Below the pieces are notes generated by a model. That model did not search any database, was not told where the DNA came from, and saw only the letters and a program-made list of their open reading frames with translations. Shown in pieces: positions 1 to 12,441 of a stretch of DNA of 64,000 bases (its first letter is position 1; every line of letters begins with the position of its first letter). The stretch is from assembly GCA_036346395.1 (NCBI GenBank), contig CM070609.1, forward strand, positions 30,330,223 to 30,394,222, read 5' to 3'. The stretch is from Hsuehochloa calcarea. Its lineage: Eukaryota > Streptophyta > Magnoliopsida > Poales > Poaceae. A program made the position numbers and the translations under genes.

Positions 1-2146
1 ATGAGGACAAACGAGTAAGGCAATGCTACACGTGTCCTCCCACAATCTCTAGCCAAACCAACCAAGCAAAAGGTTCAATTTGATCAATCTACCCAAACAT
101 TCCAAATATCCCTAATCTGGTAGTTTTAATAGAAAATTCACCAATAAAAAACCGTAAGTCCAAAAGACCTGAAACCAGTGCTCATCTTTTCTTAACTTAA
201 CTGGCTACGAAACTCTAGTTGATGGTAAACTCTAATTCGGCCAAAACAGAGGTCTAACCATCCAATGAAAAACTATAACTGCAGTCTGTCCAGAATTCAG
301 AACAGCCCTAAATAAAAGGCTCTAACTTTTAAACCACTGATCCAAATAAAGTGATCTTTATCAGCCTGGAAACATGGTGAAATTATCTTCATAAACTTAG
401 TTGGGTGGCCGACCTGATTCTGACTCTAACTAGATCAAAACCTAGGTGCAACCGACTATACCCAGAATTTTTGACAGACAGAGCAGTACGTGGTAAAACA
501 ATCATAACTTTTAATCTACTGGGTGAAAATTCGTGATCCAGGTGCCAAAAGAAAGCTAATGAAATAAGGAACAAAACTCCAGAAGGCGAAGACATCCAAT
601 TCTGCCTCTAAGACACCCAAAACCGAGTTACAACGTTCTGGACCGAATCAATCTACTGACAGAGATTAAACGATACTACTAAAATCATTGAATCGACAAC
701 TCTAACGCAATCAAACAGCGATGGGGTCTCTCGTTACCCTTGTATAACCGAAGAATGACGAGGATCAACTTCCCGAAGACTTCTCCTCTCCTTTGGCCGG
801 CCCCAACACCACTAACCCGAGTGGATTGCAAACGCCCGGCGGAGGAAGAACCGAAGGTGAACGCGTGGAAGACAGGTGTGCGGCTCGGGGATCACCAATG
901 GCAGCCACCAATGGAGGAGGCGCCTAGGAGGAGGGGCGCCGAGTGGAGGGGGATATGGGGGCGGCTTAAGGGGGAGGAGGTGGAGGCGCTAGGGTTTGGG
1001 GAAGTGGTGCCCCCTTTTGGCGGCCCCTCTTGGGCCACAGGTCGTGACTGCGGCCCAGGTTGTCTGGCAATAACGTTTACCCCAGAAGATTGGAATTTTC
1101 CGACGAAAACAATTTCTTTTACTCTCTCCGACCTCTTTCTTTTTACCGAACCGTTTAGGAGTATTACAGGTAGTCCTCCTAATCCCATTAGATTGGTGTT
1201 TAATTTTTGTAATTAGGCGATTGGGGTAGCAGATTGATTTTGGCAGTCTGTAGAGATCGCGTGTTGTGCGGTAGTTGACAGTGGATTCTGACCAGGACGT
1301 CTTCTAGAGAGTTGTAGGTATCATCGCTAGCTCTCCATAGAGTCTTGGATCACTTAATTTGGAGTTGGCTATCTTGAGTTATGATTTTTGCAATGTTGCT
1401 GTTCTAGGTTTCTGTCGGGATTCTGAAAGATCATAACAATTGTTTAATAGGAATTAGATAATAATTTTTTTAGCGGATTACACCCACACGAAAGTTGTAG
1501 GAATTTTCATAAGCTTTCCAGAGAGCTAAAGATCACATTTTTTAGATATCTATATTGGAAGTCACGTAGGTTTTAGTCTCGCTATCCAGAACCTCTGACG
1601 ATATTTAATGGGTTGATTGATCTGCTTAGTAGCGGTAGAAAAAGGCAGAATCTGAGGACTTGGCCAACTAGGTTTTCGTGGTAAATTTTGTAAGATTTCA
1701 AGGGGATTAAATATCATTAAATTTGGTTAACCTACAGGAAGTTATGAATTTTATAAGGGGACTGTCCCGTTCTAGGACGGTTTGCTGTTTACGGGAGTTG
1801 AAGTTTTAGGCCGCGTTTGGAAGCATAGCTTGTCAAATATTATTTCTAGCAATGTTATGTTCCGAAGTACCTCTTTATTAAGATTGTTGCAAAATGTTCA
1901 TGTGGTGGTGTGGTTCCGGGGGCAGCACCCTCTTCACGTCGTCAAACTTCGCACGGTTGACGTAAGTGAAATTAGTCGGTAGCATTATGGTGGCGAATGC
2001 TTGAACCCATGTTTAATGAATATGTTTTCTTTCATGAATGTCACCAATGGAGTGTTACATGTTTATGTTAGATCTCTACTAAAGAATGTCTTTATTGCTT
2101 TGTTACATGCTACATTGACTAATTGAGATGTCTCATACGCATCATG
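1..2146 (+). mobile_element. Long LTR of a Ty3/gypsy-type element, first visible part
   Basis: No host gene is recognised here. The stretch is read as the inner part of a long LTR that begins left of the window, is cut by CACTA-1 after 2146, and ends at 9732 with GGGTGTTACA, the inverse of the TGTAACACCC start typical of such LTRs. A GC-rich block near 880-1060 with a TATA-like stretch resembles the promoter zone of long grass LTRs. The long plus-strand frame at 740-1216 is probably fortuitous. The family assignment is an inference, because the left end is out of view. Confidence 0.4.
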
Positions 2147-2159
2147 CACTACTACAGAA

Positions 2160-2316
2160 AAGCTCATCACAGACGGTTCGTAACAGTCATCACAGGCGGT
2201 TATCACAAACGGTTGAAAAACCGTCTGTGATAACTCTTATCACAGACGGTTCCAACCACGAGCCGTGCAGTGATTACAGAATATCACTGAGCGGATCGGG
2301 TTGGAACCGTCTGTGA
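2160..2316. repeat. Subterminal repeats of CACTA-1, left end
   Basis: Several copies of ATCACAGACGGTT and its inverse AACCGTCTGTGAT lie just inside the left terminus. Such clusters are the binding sites of the TnpA-type protein in CACTA elements. Here that role is inferred from the family. Confidence 0.85.
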
Positions 2317-2541
2317 CAAATCTTTAGACCTAATTATTTTTTATCGTATTTTCAGCTAGCCTCAGGAATTGCTAGCCATACCCTCTGAAAACTAGCAAGC
2401 AGAAACATATCACAGATAATTGTTGACAACTCAAAGTGATCATTTAACTCAAAATCAATTACAAAAGAATGTTTCAAGTATATATTGTCGCTAGAATTAC
2501 AAATTGAATTACAACCAGTCAAAGTGAATTACAATATTGAA

Positions 2542-3085
2542 TCAATTGTTTCGAGGTCGTTCATCGGTGTCGACGGCGTGAAACTCTCTCGGTGTTGTTA
2601 ACTATATACGCCTTGATGAAGGCGCAGAGCTCCCCTCGAGCGTCGTGACTGGTCCATCTCGAGTGCATTTAACTCTATGTTCAAGCCACATCGCTAGCGA
2701 GTAAAGTAGTAAGAATATATATTTAAATTTATAATTAGGAAATAATTATTACGAGATTGACAAACCTGGGGATCGTGCGTCCTAGAAGCAATCAATAGCT
2801 GCGTATGATGGCATACGTAGAATGCGCATAGGTTATCTCATTTTTGCTGGCGGCACTGCAAAAATAGAATTACATATATATGTACAGTCAGTTCGAGACG
2901 CAATATTACGGAGTATGATATATGATTATTGTGTTGTAGCGCGTACCGAAAATCGCATCCTGTGAGTCAGTGTGGCGCTCGTTCCCTTGTATAAACCTGC
3001 CTTCTCGCATGCGTACTACCTTGATCGGAGATCCAGACGCATTTGGCGACGTCGCTGACGGCGGCGAAGAAGGTGCCTCTGTCAT
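2542..3085 (-). pseudogene. Remnant of the second CACTA gene (Transposase_24/Ulp1-like), internally deleted
   Basis: The minus-strand start ATG at 3085 opens a proline- and serine-rich N-terminus that matches the start of the CACTA-2 gene at 24847. After about 80 bases the sequence jumps (near 2985-3005) to what corresponds to about 27410 in CACTA-2. It then follows the last exons there to the shared C-terminal end, with a GEFH-like motif and stop at 2542-2544. About 2.5 kb of the CACTA-2 gene, holding the Transposase_24 domain and most of the protease-like domain, is therefore missing. No functional product is expected. Confidence 0.75.
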
Positions 3086-3361
3086 CTCGCTTACTCGCTA
3101 TCTATATAAGTTACATATGCAATGATTATATAAACAAATAGAAGTTACTCATTGAACCTAAATATATGATACATAGTAAATAAAATATATGAAATTGCAC
3201 AAAAAACTGCAAAGGAGAAGAAAATATTGCAAACAGTGCAGTTTTAACATATAGCTGAAATATTGCATGATTTTGAGTGCTCTTAGCAGGCGAGTTGCAA
3301 AAGAATCAACGATTGCCATCTCAGCCCTGTTTTGTAGTAGTGCCATACCATAAAGAAACAA

Positions 3362-4410
3362 AGAGAAGCAATAATCACCTCACCCTAACAATTTCTGGAA
3401 TAAATCATTACACCAAAACCGATCAAAACATAATGAGGTAAATGGTATGTTAACCATCAAGGGATGGAAATGAATAGATTATGTCTTATTACCAATCTAG
3501 TGGGTTGTGTGGGCGTATTTGCTTCGTAGGTTATATGGATGAGGTACAGGAGGGCATGGCCTCTTCCTGTGTGCGGGAGCCGTCTTGACGAAAAGATAAC
3601 AGAGGTAGGATGGAGAGAAATTAGAGGGGTCAAGACAGAAACTAGAAGAGGAAATTTATTTCTTGCTTGATAGAAACTGTGTAGCTTTCCTAATTCTCCT
3701 CTCCGAAACCCTCCTGGACTCCTGTAGCTGTCGAAGCTTCTCCTGGCGTAAACACCTGCTGCTGTTGCGTGAAAACCTACTCCCTAACAAAACCAGACTC
3801 ACTAACTTCCTCTGGATGCTAACGTGCTACTGCTGCTATGCCACAACATGGGAACACTTCCATCCCTCATCCATAACTAGTGTGGAACGGAGATGCCAGA
3901 GGAGGCCGGCTAACCGTATTTGGATACTTGCTTGTTTTCAAGGAACTGTTTGGCACCAAACTAGAATTAGAATTGGTCATACAGTTTGCTAAGTGGAGAA
4001 TGGAATGGAACGTCAATAAAAATATTGTTTCATTAGCACTGCCATGTACAACATTATTTTTACCATGTAGAGTCTATACAAAACTGAAAAAAGTAGAGCC
4101 TACTACTGCTACCTAAACAGTCAATTCCAATTCCAAAGCTAAAACAGTCAATGAGATGTCTTTCTAGTATTTTTCAAGTAGGAAAAAGATAGATTTTCTA
4201 ACACAAAGAACGCCATCAGAATACATTAATGCAAGTATACATACATGTCTAATTGTGCAAATACACAGGCATCTTATTGTGTAAACAAACTAAATATAGA
4301 TCTCTGTACAAATCTATTTGTGCAAATATAACTTACATGTACATCTAGTAGTGAAATTTAACCCTACCTCCCATTTCAAACAAAAGCACAGCAGAGTAAA
4401 ACATCTAAAG
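3362..4410. other. AT-rich interior of CACTA-1 with no recognised gene
   Basis: I see nothing coding here. In element orientation the stretch lies between the internal repeat block and the second gene remnant, so it may hold leader or intron sequence of the second gene. Confidence 0.4.
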
Positions 4411-4802
4411 GGGTAAAAATGCCTCATAAACCCTCAAGTGGTCGGCAGGGACGGGGGCAGCACCGAGGGAAACCCTCGGCTCACACGGCAGAGAAGGGGG
4501 GAAGCGCGGGGAAACTCACCGAGTGGTCGGCAGGGGCGGGGGCTGCACCGAGGGAAACCCTCGGCTCTCACGGCAGAGAAGGGGGGCGGCGCGGGGAAAC
4601 TCAACGGGTGGTCAGCAGGGGCGGGGGCGGCACTGGACGGAGGCAAGGACGAAGGGAGGCGGCGCTAGTCAGAGGCCGGGACGAAGGGAGACGGCGCTGG
4701 TCGGAGGTGGCGTTAGTGGAGGAGACCGAGGGCAGCGCCGGGCTGGTGGAAAAAGACTAAGGCAGAAGAGTGCACAACCGTTCGAATCGGGCACTTATAT
4801 AG

Positions 4803-4984
4803 CTCGATATCACATACGGTTCTATGATAGAACCGTCTGTGATAATAAATCACAGACGGTTCCATAAACAAACCGTCTGTGATGTTAACTATCACGAGCG
4901 GTTACATTATGAAACCGTGCGTGATGACTTAAAGAAACCTAATTTTAATATCACGAGCGGTTATGTAATCGAACCGTGCGTGAT
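4803..4984. repeat. Internal block of CACTA terminal-type repeats
   Basis: Six inverted motifs lie between the two genes. The first pairs use ATCACAGACGGTT with AACCGTCTGTGAT. The later pairs use a variant, ATCACGAGCGGTT with AACCGTGCGTGAT. CACTA-2 has a similar, smaller block at the same relative place (23673-23745). A GC-rich leader-like stretch (4420-4760) lies on the second-gene side. Confidence 0.8.
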
Positions 4985-5017
4985 ATCGAATCTCAACGAG
5001 CGGGCGGATGCATTGGG

Positions 5018-5400
5018 CGTTCGGACCATCCGATCCATCATGAAATCTTAACCGTTGGATCTTCCACGGGCGGAACAGATCTTATGAGCCGTTCTTTGAT
5101 TGGGCCGATCGGACCGTCGATCTTTAGATCAACGACCCATGTTCGCGTGAACGTTCGGACCGTTCGAAAGTTCTTTCGCTGTGAGCCGTCTATCTTTAGA
5201 TCAACGGCCCACCTTCATTCAAACGTTCGGACCGTCCATTTCAGACGCGTATAACTTGGATCGTTTCTGACCGTTGGATGTATAATCGACAGCTCTGATT
5301 TAGTGGGCCGTTCGAACCGTCCGAAACGCGCCGCGAATCTTAGCCGTGCGATGCCAAATGAACGGTCAAGATTCGATTGGCCGTTCGGACCGTCCGAAAC
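5018..5400. repeat. Cluster of TTCGGACCGTCC palindromic motifs inside CACTA-1
   Basis: The near-palindrome TTCGGACCGTCCGAA or close variants occur at 5018, 5107, 5152, 5224, 5309 and 5382. They alternate with CCGTTGGATC-like and GATCAACG-like motifs. The cluster lies between the transposase gene and the internal repeat block. I do not see it at the matching place in CACTA-2. Confidence 0.75.
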
Positions 5401-6121
5401 GCGCCCGTGGCTGTGAACCATTGGATCTTGATCCAACGGCTTACAATCGCCGCCTTTGAATCACGCGCGCGCTCACGCGGAGGGCCGCTGTGCATCGGGC
5501 CCATCTGTCAGTTTGTGGGTGCGCTACTGCCGCGTGGCCCACTGGATGTGTCAGTAGCTAGCGCGAAGCTCGGTGAGAAAAGTATTAATCGCTTTATAAA
5601 ATCCGAGAAAGTATTAATTTGCACACTGTTAAATATGTTAACTTCGAAAAATCATAACTAATTCATTTCAACTCCAAAATGGATGAAACCACTTCTGATA
5701 CTTTTCATTTTTGATAAACTTAATATTAAAATTAGTTTCAAGCATGTCTCTGTACCAGAGAGTATTATTTTGGAAAATGCACTTTTAAAATCTTTATTGT
5801 TAAGGTGGAATTCATTTACTTGAGGCCCAGAGTTATTTCCTTAAGACCAAGTAAACCTCGGTCTTATCGAAATAACCCGGGGGTCCTCACAAATTGACCC
5901 ACACCAAAAATATACTTCTCTGGAATAAACGTTCCGCAAGAACTTCAGAACTTCTACACACCGGTAGTTCCGTTTATCAATGGCGGAACTACCGCACAGA
6001 GAATCATTTCAAAGGGAAATCGGTCGGACCGCCCAACACATGGCAGCCTGACCGATTTAGCACTGGTCCATAACACGGGACGCGTTTCCATGTTAACATC
6101 AAATTACAATGGAATACATGC

Positions 6122-8528
6122 TTAATTGAAATATAGTCCTTCATGATGATCGCCGCGCATATAGCTAGCTTCCTCATTGGGTTCTTCCTCGATCGATCAC
6201 GTCTCGAAAGGAGGTAACTCGTCAAATTGATTGTACTCTTCCTCATCCACGACATTCTCAACTCCGACAATCCTTCTTTTCCCATGAAGAACGTGAAATG
6301 CGCCCGCGCGTATGTATCTAGATCGGGAGTGATTGCTTTCCTCCCGACGGTCCCGATACCCTCTAGTCTCCCCTCGTGACGAGATAGAGGCACACCTATC
6401 GGTTCCACAGAGCCATGTAGTCGATCACGAGAATTCAATGACCTCTTGGTTGCATAACCTTGATGATCGCCCCTCGTGAGATCGATTCCGTCGTAGGACT
6501 TGAAATTCCCATGTATCTCTCGAAAGGGTACATATGGCGTAGGAACACAGGGCCGCATATCTTTATCTCTTTCACAAGGTGAACAATGAGATGGACCATG
6601 ATATCAAGAAATGACAGAGGGAAATACATCTCAAGATGACATAGAGTCGTCACCACCTCGTCCTGCAGAGCGTCGAGTCCTTCGGGATCGATGACCTTCT
6701 GAGCAATTGAGTTAAAGAAATAACACAGCCTAAAGATTACCACTCGGACCTTGTTTGGCAAGGTACCCCTAATTGCAACAGAAAGCATCTGTGTCATCAG
6801 CACATGACAATCACGAGACTTCATACCAATTAATTTCAAATCTTTCATGGAAACAAGTTTCTTAATATTGGCAGAGTAACCGGACGGAACTTTCACACCA
6901 TGCAAGCTTTGACACAGTTCATTTCTATCGGCCTTGGACAAAGTGTAGCAAGCTGGGAGAAGGTACGTTCGTCCTTTATCGGTCTCTTTCGGTGCTAACT
7001 CGGTTCTTATGTTCATATCAACCAAGTCATGTCGTGCGTTAACACCGTCTTTTGTTTTGCCACTAATGTTCAGTAAGAGACCAATCAAGCTATCACATAC
7101 ATTCTCCTCCACGTGCATGACATCGATGCAGTGGCGAACTTCTAAGTGCTCCCAATAAGGCAAGTCCCAAAAAATTGACCGCTTCTTCGGATGTTTTTAC
7201 GAGGGTCCTTAATTTACGCCCCTTTCCAAGAACAACATCGATATCCTTAACCATATCATAGACCTCTTTCCCTCTAAAAGCCCTTGGAGCTGAACCGTCC
7301 TCCTTATATCCGTCGAATTGTTTCTTCATCTTGCGGTATGGGTGAATACTAAAAATGAACCTACGGTGACACATATACACAGTTTTGCGTGAGTTGTTCA
7401 GCCATACACTTTCGGTACCATCTAAGCGGTCGAATGAGCTTTGGCTCCTTTTATCTTGAACCTAACGAGTTACCAAGGCGGGAAAATCATTGATGGTGCA
7501 GAATAACATGGCATGTAAAGTGAAGTTCTCTCGTTTGTACGCATCCCATACTTGTACCCCTTCGTTCCAAAGTGTCACAAGATCTTCCAGCAATGGTGCT
7601 AGGTACATATCAATATCGTTCCCAGGTTGCTTCGGCCCTTGGATAAGTAGTGACAACAAAATGTATTTCCGCTTCATACACAGCCAAGGAGGAAGGTTGT
7701 ACATACATAGATTCACCGGCCAGGTGCTATGTCGATTGCTCATGTTACCGAAAGGATTCATTCCGTCCGTACTCAACCCTAACCTTATGTTCCTCGTTTC
7801 CGCACCGAACTCTTCGAAGCTCCGATCAAAGTTTCTCCACTGGGCAGAATCAGCAGGGTGTCTGAGCTTCCCATCTTTCTTACGCTCCTCCGAGTGCCAA
7901 CGCATCAATCTTGCCTCCTTTCGGTTCGCAAATAAACGCTTCAAGCGTGGGATCACGGTAGATACCACAACATCTTAGCAGGAGGTCCTTGCTTCGCCTT
8001 AGCAGTATTCTTATGCTTGTATCGGGATGCTTTGCACACGGGACAAACATGCATGTCTGCACACTCTTTATGATAGAGGATACAATCGTTCGGACATGCA
8101 TGTATTCTTTCTACTTCCATTCCCAATGGACAAATAACCTTCTTAGCTTGGTAGGTCCATCATGCGACCTATCCTCATCAAAAGTACATTCCATATCATG
8201 CGACCTATCCTCATCAAAAGTACATTCCATACCCTGCATATCGTTGACTTCCTCGGTGATGTCGTCATTACTGACTTCCGGTATAATCTGCTCTTCACCG
8301 TGGATCGCTCCAACATGTATATCCTTTTTGAAACCCCTTCGTATTAAGTGAGCTTCGATCTGCGCGGGTTGTTAAACATTTTCATATTACATAATCAATA
8401 CATGGGCAATACATAAATTTTATCCCCTTCTTCCACATATCCTGCTCGGCGTCTCTTCTAAAAGCAAACACGTGATTAATATACTCTTCACTCACACGGT
8501 TCTCAACGTACATCCAGTTTCGGTCCAT
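6122..8528 (-). pseudogene. Tnp2-type CACTA transposase, decayed
   Basis: This would be the TnpD-type protein that cuts and moves CACTA elements. The start ATG at 8528 opens MDRNWMY, followed by a Transpos_assoc-like N-terminus (CPCIDY, then a HLIRRGF-type stretch). The main Tnp2 domain follows at 6435-7980 (for example MKRKYILLSLLIQGPKQPGNDIDMYLAP in shorter pieces, then HCIDVMHVEENVCDSLIG). A DUF4218-like part with CYFFNSIAQKV comes next. The reading frame is broken several times. The text jumps from a DTYARAHFT segment straight to the tail, skipping the DUF4216 region present in CACTA-2 at about 22560-23130. The end matches GLYFN followed by stop at 6122-6124. It is a dead copy, closely related to 18522-23322. 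Confidence 0.9.
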
Positions 8529-8878
8529 CTACACGTATACGCACGTAACAAATAAATTAGCGTTAAATTATATTAATAAACCACAAGTACCCTTCATAAT
8601 GACCAAACACATTAGTGATTAGTCTAGAGCAAATATAAAGGGTTACAGATCGTTACACATTAGTGATTAGTCTAGAGTAAAAAAATAAAGGGTTACAGAT
8701 CGTTACCCTTCTCTCCAAGGTGGCGCAATGTAGGAGGAGGCAGCAGAGGTGCCGCAATGAGGGAGGAGGCAGGGGTAACAGCTCAAAACGGGGGAGGAGG
8801 CAGCAGCAGCAGCAGGGTGGCGGCGCCTCAAATGGAATGGAAAGGGGACCTGTCGGGAGCATCTGTGATAAATAAGTA

Positions 8879-8950
8879 TCACAGACGATTCTTTATACGA
8901 ACCGTCTGTGATACTTCATAGACGGTTATCACAGACGGTTCTTTATACGA
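8879..8950. repeat. Subterminal repeats of CACTA-1, right end
   Basis: Copies of ATCACAGACG(A/G)TT and AACCGTCTGTGAT lie just inside the right terminus, mirroring those at the left end. Confidence 0.85.
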
Positions 8951-8970
8951 TAGCATGTTTTGTAGTAGTG

Positions 8971-9732
8971 ATGTTGTTATCCTTGAGACTTGGCCTTGCG
9001 GAGGTCAAGTATTGATTTTTTTGGAGGTCCCCGTCATGATTTGACAGGCTTATGGTCCCTACACTCGTGGAGTATAGGCTTATGGTCTCTGTGCTAGGAG
9101 GCACAGGCATGGGTATGCATCGATGAATGCATACTCCACATTACCGGTATATGCAAAGAGAAAAGAAAAGATGCATTCTGTTGTCATTTGCATTGCATAA
9201 CGCATATGAGCTGTTCTTGAATGGTTAATGTGATTGATTGACTGTGATAAAGATGCAAAAAAAAATTGTTTTATTGGGTTGTTTTCATTTGCTGGGTCAT
9301 GGACTCATCCATGTTGTTGTTTTTATTTTATGTAACTCTTGTGCGAACGTCTTGCATGGGAAGGGCTAGAGATATGAATTATCACACATTTCCACGCACA
9401 ATCATGATTGAATAAATTTGGTCTTTGAATTCACATTTGAGCAAAGTATTACGATATTTTTATTGAATTCGTTTTCTTGATTCCGCTACATTGTAATGGA
9501 GTTAATTATGGTATTTTGAAGTCTAATTTGTTTATGATTCCAGTTAGATGTCCAAAGTAATTGTTATGCTGTTGACACTTGATTCTACCTCCTGTATAAT
9601 TGACTATACAAAGGAGGTTCTGCCAAAATTTAGTTTATTACCTTAGATTTTAACTTTGCTATCTTAGACCTTAGTTTATACTTTGTTGTTTTTGTAGCAT
9701 TCCAAGCTCGTGCTGGGCTAGGGTGTTACAGA
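8971..9732 (+). mobile_element. Long LTR, terminal part
   Basis: This continues the LTR of 1-2146 after CACTA-1, beginning with the second ATG target copy. It ends GGGTGTTACA, the inverse of the TGTAACACCC start seen on the LTR at 58622. After removal of CACTA-1 the visible LTR is at least 2.9 kb. It abuts a copia LTR fragment in reverse orientation. Confidence 0.5.
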
Positions 9733-9735
9733 GTA

Positions 9736-9878
9736 GCGTTTGGCAACCCCTAAGAGTGTTATTACACATGTAGGAAACCGTGCCGATCTCAGGTCTAAGG
9801 ATTATATATCATCATTGCTTGAGACCAACTAATGACACATAGAATCATAACAATTTCAATAGTATCTCAAGGTGGGTC
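9736..9878 (-). mobile_element. Short copia LTR fragment, reversed
   Basis: This stretch is the reverse complement of part of the copia LTR at about 19885-20035. The shared words include GCGTTTGGCA, CTACATGTGT and TCAAGCAATGATG in their respective orientations. Only about 140 bases remain. Confidence 0.75.
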
Positions 9879-10290
9879 TTATCTTTATATTTAATGATTT
9901 TATTTATAAAATCTATGGCGGTTCCACCTGTCATAGACTCATTAGTTTATTGCGGGAATAGAGGCGTTCAACTCACCGAAAGGTCCAAGGCGGCTGGTTG
10001 TCAATGAACAGAGGTGGTGGCGGCAAGCTCCTAGGTGACAGGTCTTCTCGGTGGAAATAAATTGAAATGAAGTACATGCACAGCTTTAGGGGGACTTATA
10101 GGTGGGGAAATCGACCTTGGTGGGGCCGAGGACTCACCCGAGAAGAGTTAGCGCCAATGGCGACGGCAGTGCCAGATAGGTCCATCTTGACAGCTTGCCG
10201 TGGACGACAATAGTTGAAATGGACCACATAAGCGAGCTCGCTAAGGTGAGACGATACTCAAACTAGGCACGGAGTGGCGAGGGACTCACT
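9879..10290. other. Interior of CACTA-3, no gene recognised
   Basis: The sequence is mixed, with a GC-rich portion at about 9960-10280 that looks exon-like but shows no open frame of useful length. It lies next to the terminal repeats of CACTA-3 and is probably part of that element. Confidence 0.3.
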
Positions 10291-10499
10291 GAGCACGGAG
10301 ACGGTTCTTCTTCAGAACCGTATGTGATACTTCGTCAATCAAAACCGTCTGTGATATTACCTCATCATATACGGTTTTTAGCGCAGCCAGTAACACAGAC
10401 GTTCTCTAAACCAAAACCGTCTGTGATTATATTTAATACTGACAATTTTGGTCAACCGTCTATGATGAGACGTCTAGTATTAGACTTTTTGTAGTAGTG
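10291..10499. mobile_element. CACTA-3: right end of another CACTA element
   Basis: Repeated AACCGTCTGTGAT-type motifs are followed by the terminus TTTTTGTAGTAGTG ending at 10499. LINE sequence follows directly, so the element was inserted in the LINE with TCG (10500-10502) as the likely target copy. No matching left end preceded by TCG was found, so it probably lies outside the window. Confidence 0.75.
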
Positions 10500-10660
10500 T
10501 CGGGATGATATCACAACAATGACCTAACTGCTCCAAAGTTTCGGGTCATGAGACTACAAACAAACTTCCAGAAAAGTATGGTGCTCCCAATTAGCTGCAA
10601 CCACATGGACCTAGATACAGTCCTCCTAGACTTCCCCGCCATCCGATCTAATTTCCCTAT
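10500..10660 (+). pseudogene. LINE ORF2 piece 1 (reverse transcriptase)
   Basis: The plus strand reads LQTNFQKSMVLPIS and then DLDTVLLDFPAIRSNFP, the region after the catalytic core in plant LINE reverse transcriptases. It is cut by the solo LTR after 10660. Joining to 14909 across one CCTAT copy gives NFP-IKYLGLPL in frame. Stops and a frame change upstream show that it is dead. Confidence 0.85.
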
Positions 10661-12408
10661 TGTAACATCCCAAAAATGCCAATTTTGGGAAAATAGAATG
10701 AAAATAAGTGGGAGAATGTTTTTTAATCTATTATGTGCGGAAAACAACTTTTGCATGATTTTTGAACTTCTAACATAAATCAAACAATGGAAACGCATGC
10801 AAAATAGTAACTTGCAAGAATTTTTTAGAAAAGATTAGAGCAGATAAATCCTAAAATATTTACACAGGAAATTATACTAGGTCAGGAACTCACACAAAAA
10901 AAAATTGTAAATTTTGGATTCTGTTTGCTCAGCACAAAAAATTCAGCAAATATTCAGCGAGTTTTGGAAAATCTGAAAACTGATTTGAATTCCCGCCTGC
11001 CCACTGGGTTGAATCCCAGTTGGCCCAGTTCCACACGCCACTCCAGCCCATGCCAGTGCCCGGCTCCCACGCTGGCTGAAAGTGTGGCCCCACTCGTCTG
11101 CATCCTTCGTCCACCTCGCCATCGCTCGGCAGCACGACCACCCCAGCTCCGTCGTTTGCCCGCTATTTTCAACAGCCACCGACTGTTTTTGCACCTCACC
11201 TACCTCTGTCGCCTACGCCTAGCTCCACCCATGCTGCCTACCTCTTAATGGTGCTCAACCCCCCTGGCGGAGACACCGAAATGAGCCAACGAGATTCTTG
11301 CCACGACCGTGGTTTCTCACAGCTATTCTCATGCGCTACTTGCTCGTACGTAAGCCTCCGACTGCGTCACACGGTCCCGAGCTCACCATTCTCGCCTCCC
11401 ACCAAGAACCAGAGCTTCTTGCTCCTTGCTCGTCGAGAACAAGAGAGTCGTTCTCGACACTATTGAGCAAGCCTCACAACGCCATTAGCTCTGGTAAGCT
11501 TCTTTGCCCTCGCCACCAGCGTCACAGTGCACCCCTTAGCTCATTGATGCTCTTTCTTTGCTTGATATAGCTCTAGGAACCCTGTAGCGTGAATGTGCCA
11601 CTGTCTTCTTCACCTCCATCGCACACTCCACTTTGCACCTTCATGTTTCTGATGTTCTGGTGAGCTTGAACCTCACCAGACCATGTCATTATGTGTCCTA
11701 TACTTCACAATTGCTTCTCCCTTGATTGATGATGATCCGCATGCAGGGAATCCTCCGAATCGACCTTCTTCCTCATTTTCAGCCGATGCAACCCCTTTTC
11801 CAGTTGGCCGCCACCTCAGTGAGTCTCTGGTTGATTCCTTCTATCCCTACCATCCTCTGAGTGCATGTAAGCTAATGCGCACCTCCTTGTAGCTGCTCCA
11901 TCACGACAGCAAGTTGTCGCCAAGAGCCACCTTTGCATTGCCACTACTCAACGCAGCCAAGCCACTCCAGTCATCCCCTGATGCCTTCAAGGGCCTTGGT
12001 GAGCTTCTAGTAGTCCCCTGGAGCTTTTGCACGCTTTAGATCATATGCTTAGCTAGTGTAGCATAGACTTCGTCGTAGCCAATCATGGCACCACGGCGGG
12101 AAGCCTTGTCGCTGCCACTCCAGTGGTCCCCAAGCCACTGCGTGCAGCAGCGTTGTAACCTCTAAAAGCCAATATGCACCTTCTTTTGCCGCTGATTTGC
12201 CTCGATCGCGAAAGCCACTTTGAGCCTCAAGAGCTCCGACGCTCATCTCTGGCATAACTCGGCCTCCGGCCATCTTTCTGGCCTTGACCACCATCCGGTT
12301 GCATCGTCGTCGAGAGAGCAACCCATTATTGCCACCCCAAGCCTTGCCATCACCCCGACCACTGGCGACGAGCTCGCCATGGTGCACGACCATGCGCGCA
12401 GCTCCATT

Positions 12409-12441
<33 letters not shown>

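Larger units (their letters stand above)
2147..8970 (-). mobile_element. CACTA-1: En/Spm-type DNA transposon, deletion derivative
   Basis: The element starts CACTACTACAGAAA and ends TTTTGTAGTAGTG. It is flanked by the 3-bp target duplication ATG (2144-2146 and 8971-8973), as expected for CACTA transposons. Subterminal motifs of the ATCACAGACGGTT type lie inside both ends. Both genes are on the minus strand. Compared by eye with CACTA-2 it has lost the DUF4216 part of the transposase and the middle of the second gene, so it cannot encode a full protein set. It sits in the long LTR that ends at 9732. Confidence 0.93.

Noticed and set aside
740..1216. 158-codon plus-strand frame near the window start
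   Set aside because: It has an overlapping frame on the other strand, no known motif, and lies in GC-rich LTR-like sequence.
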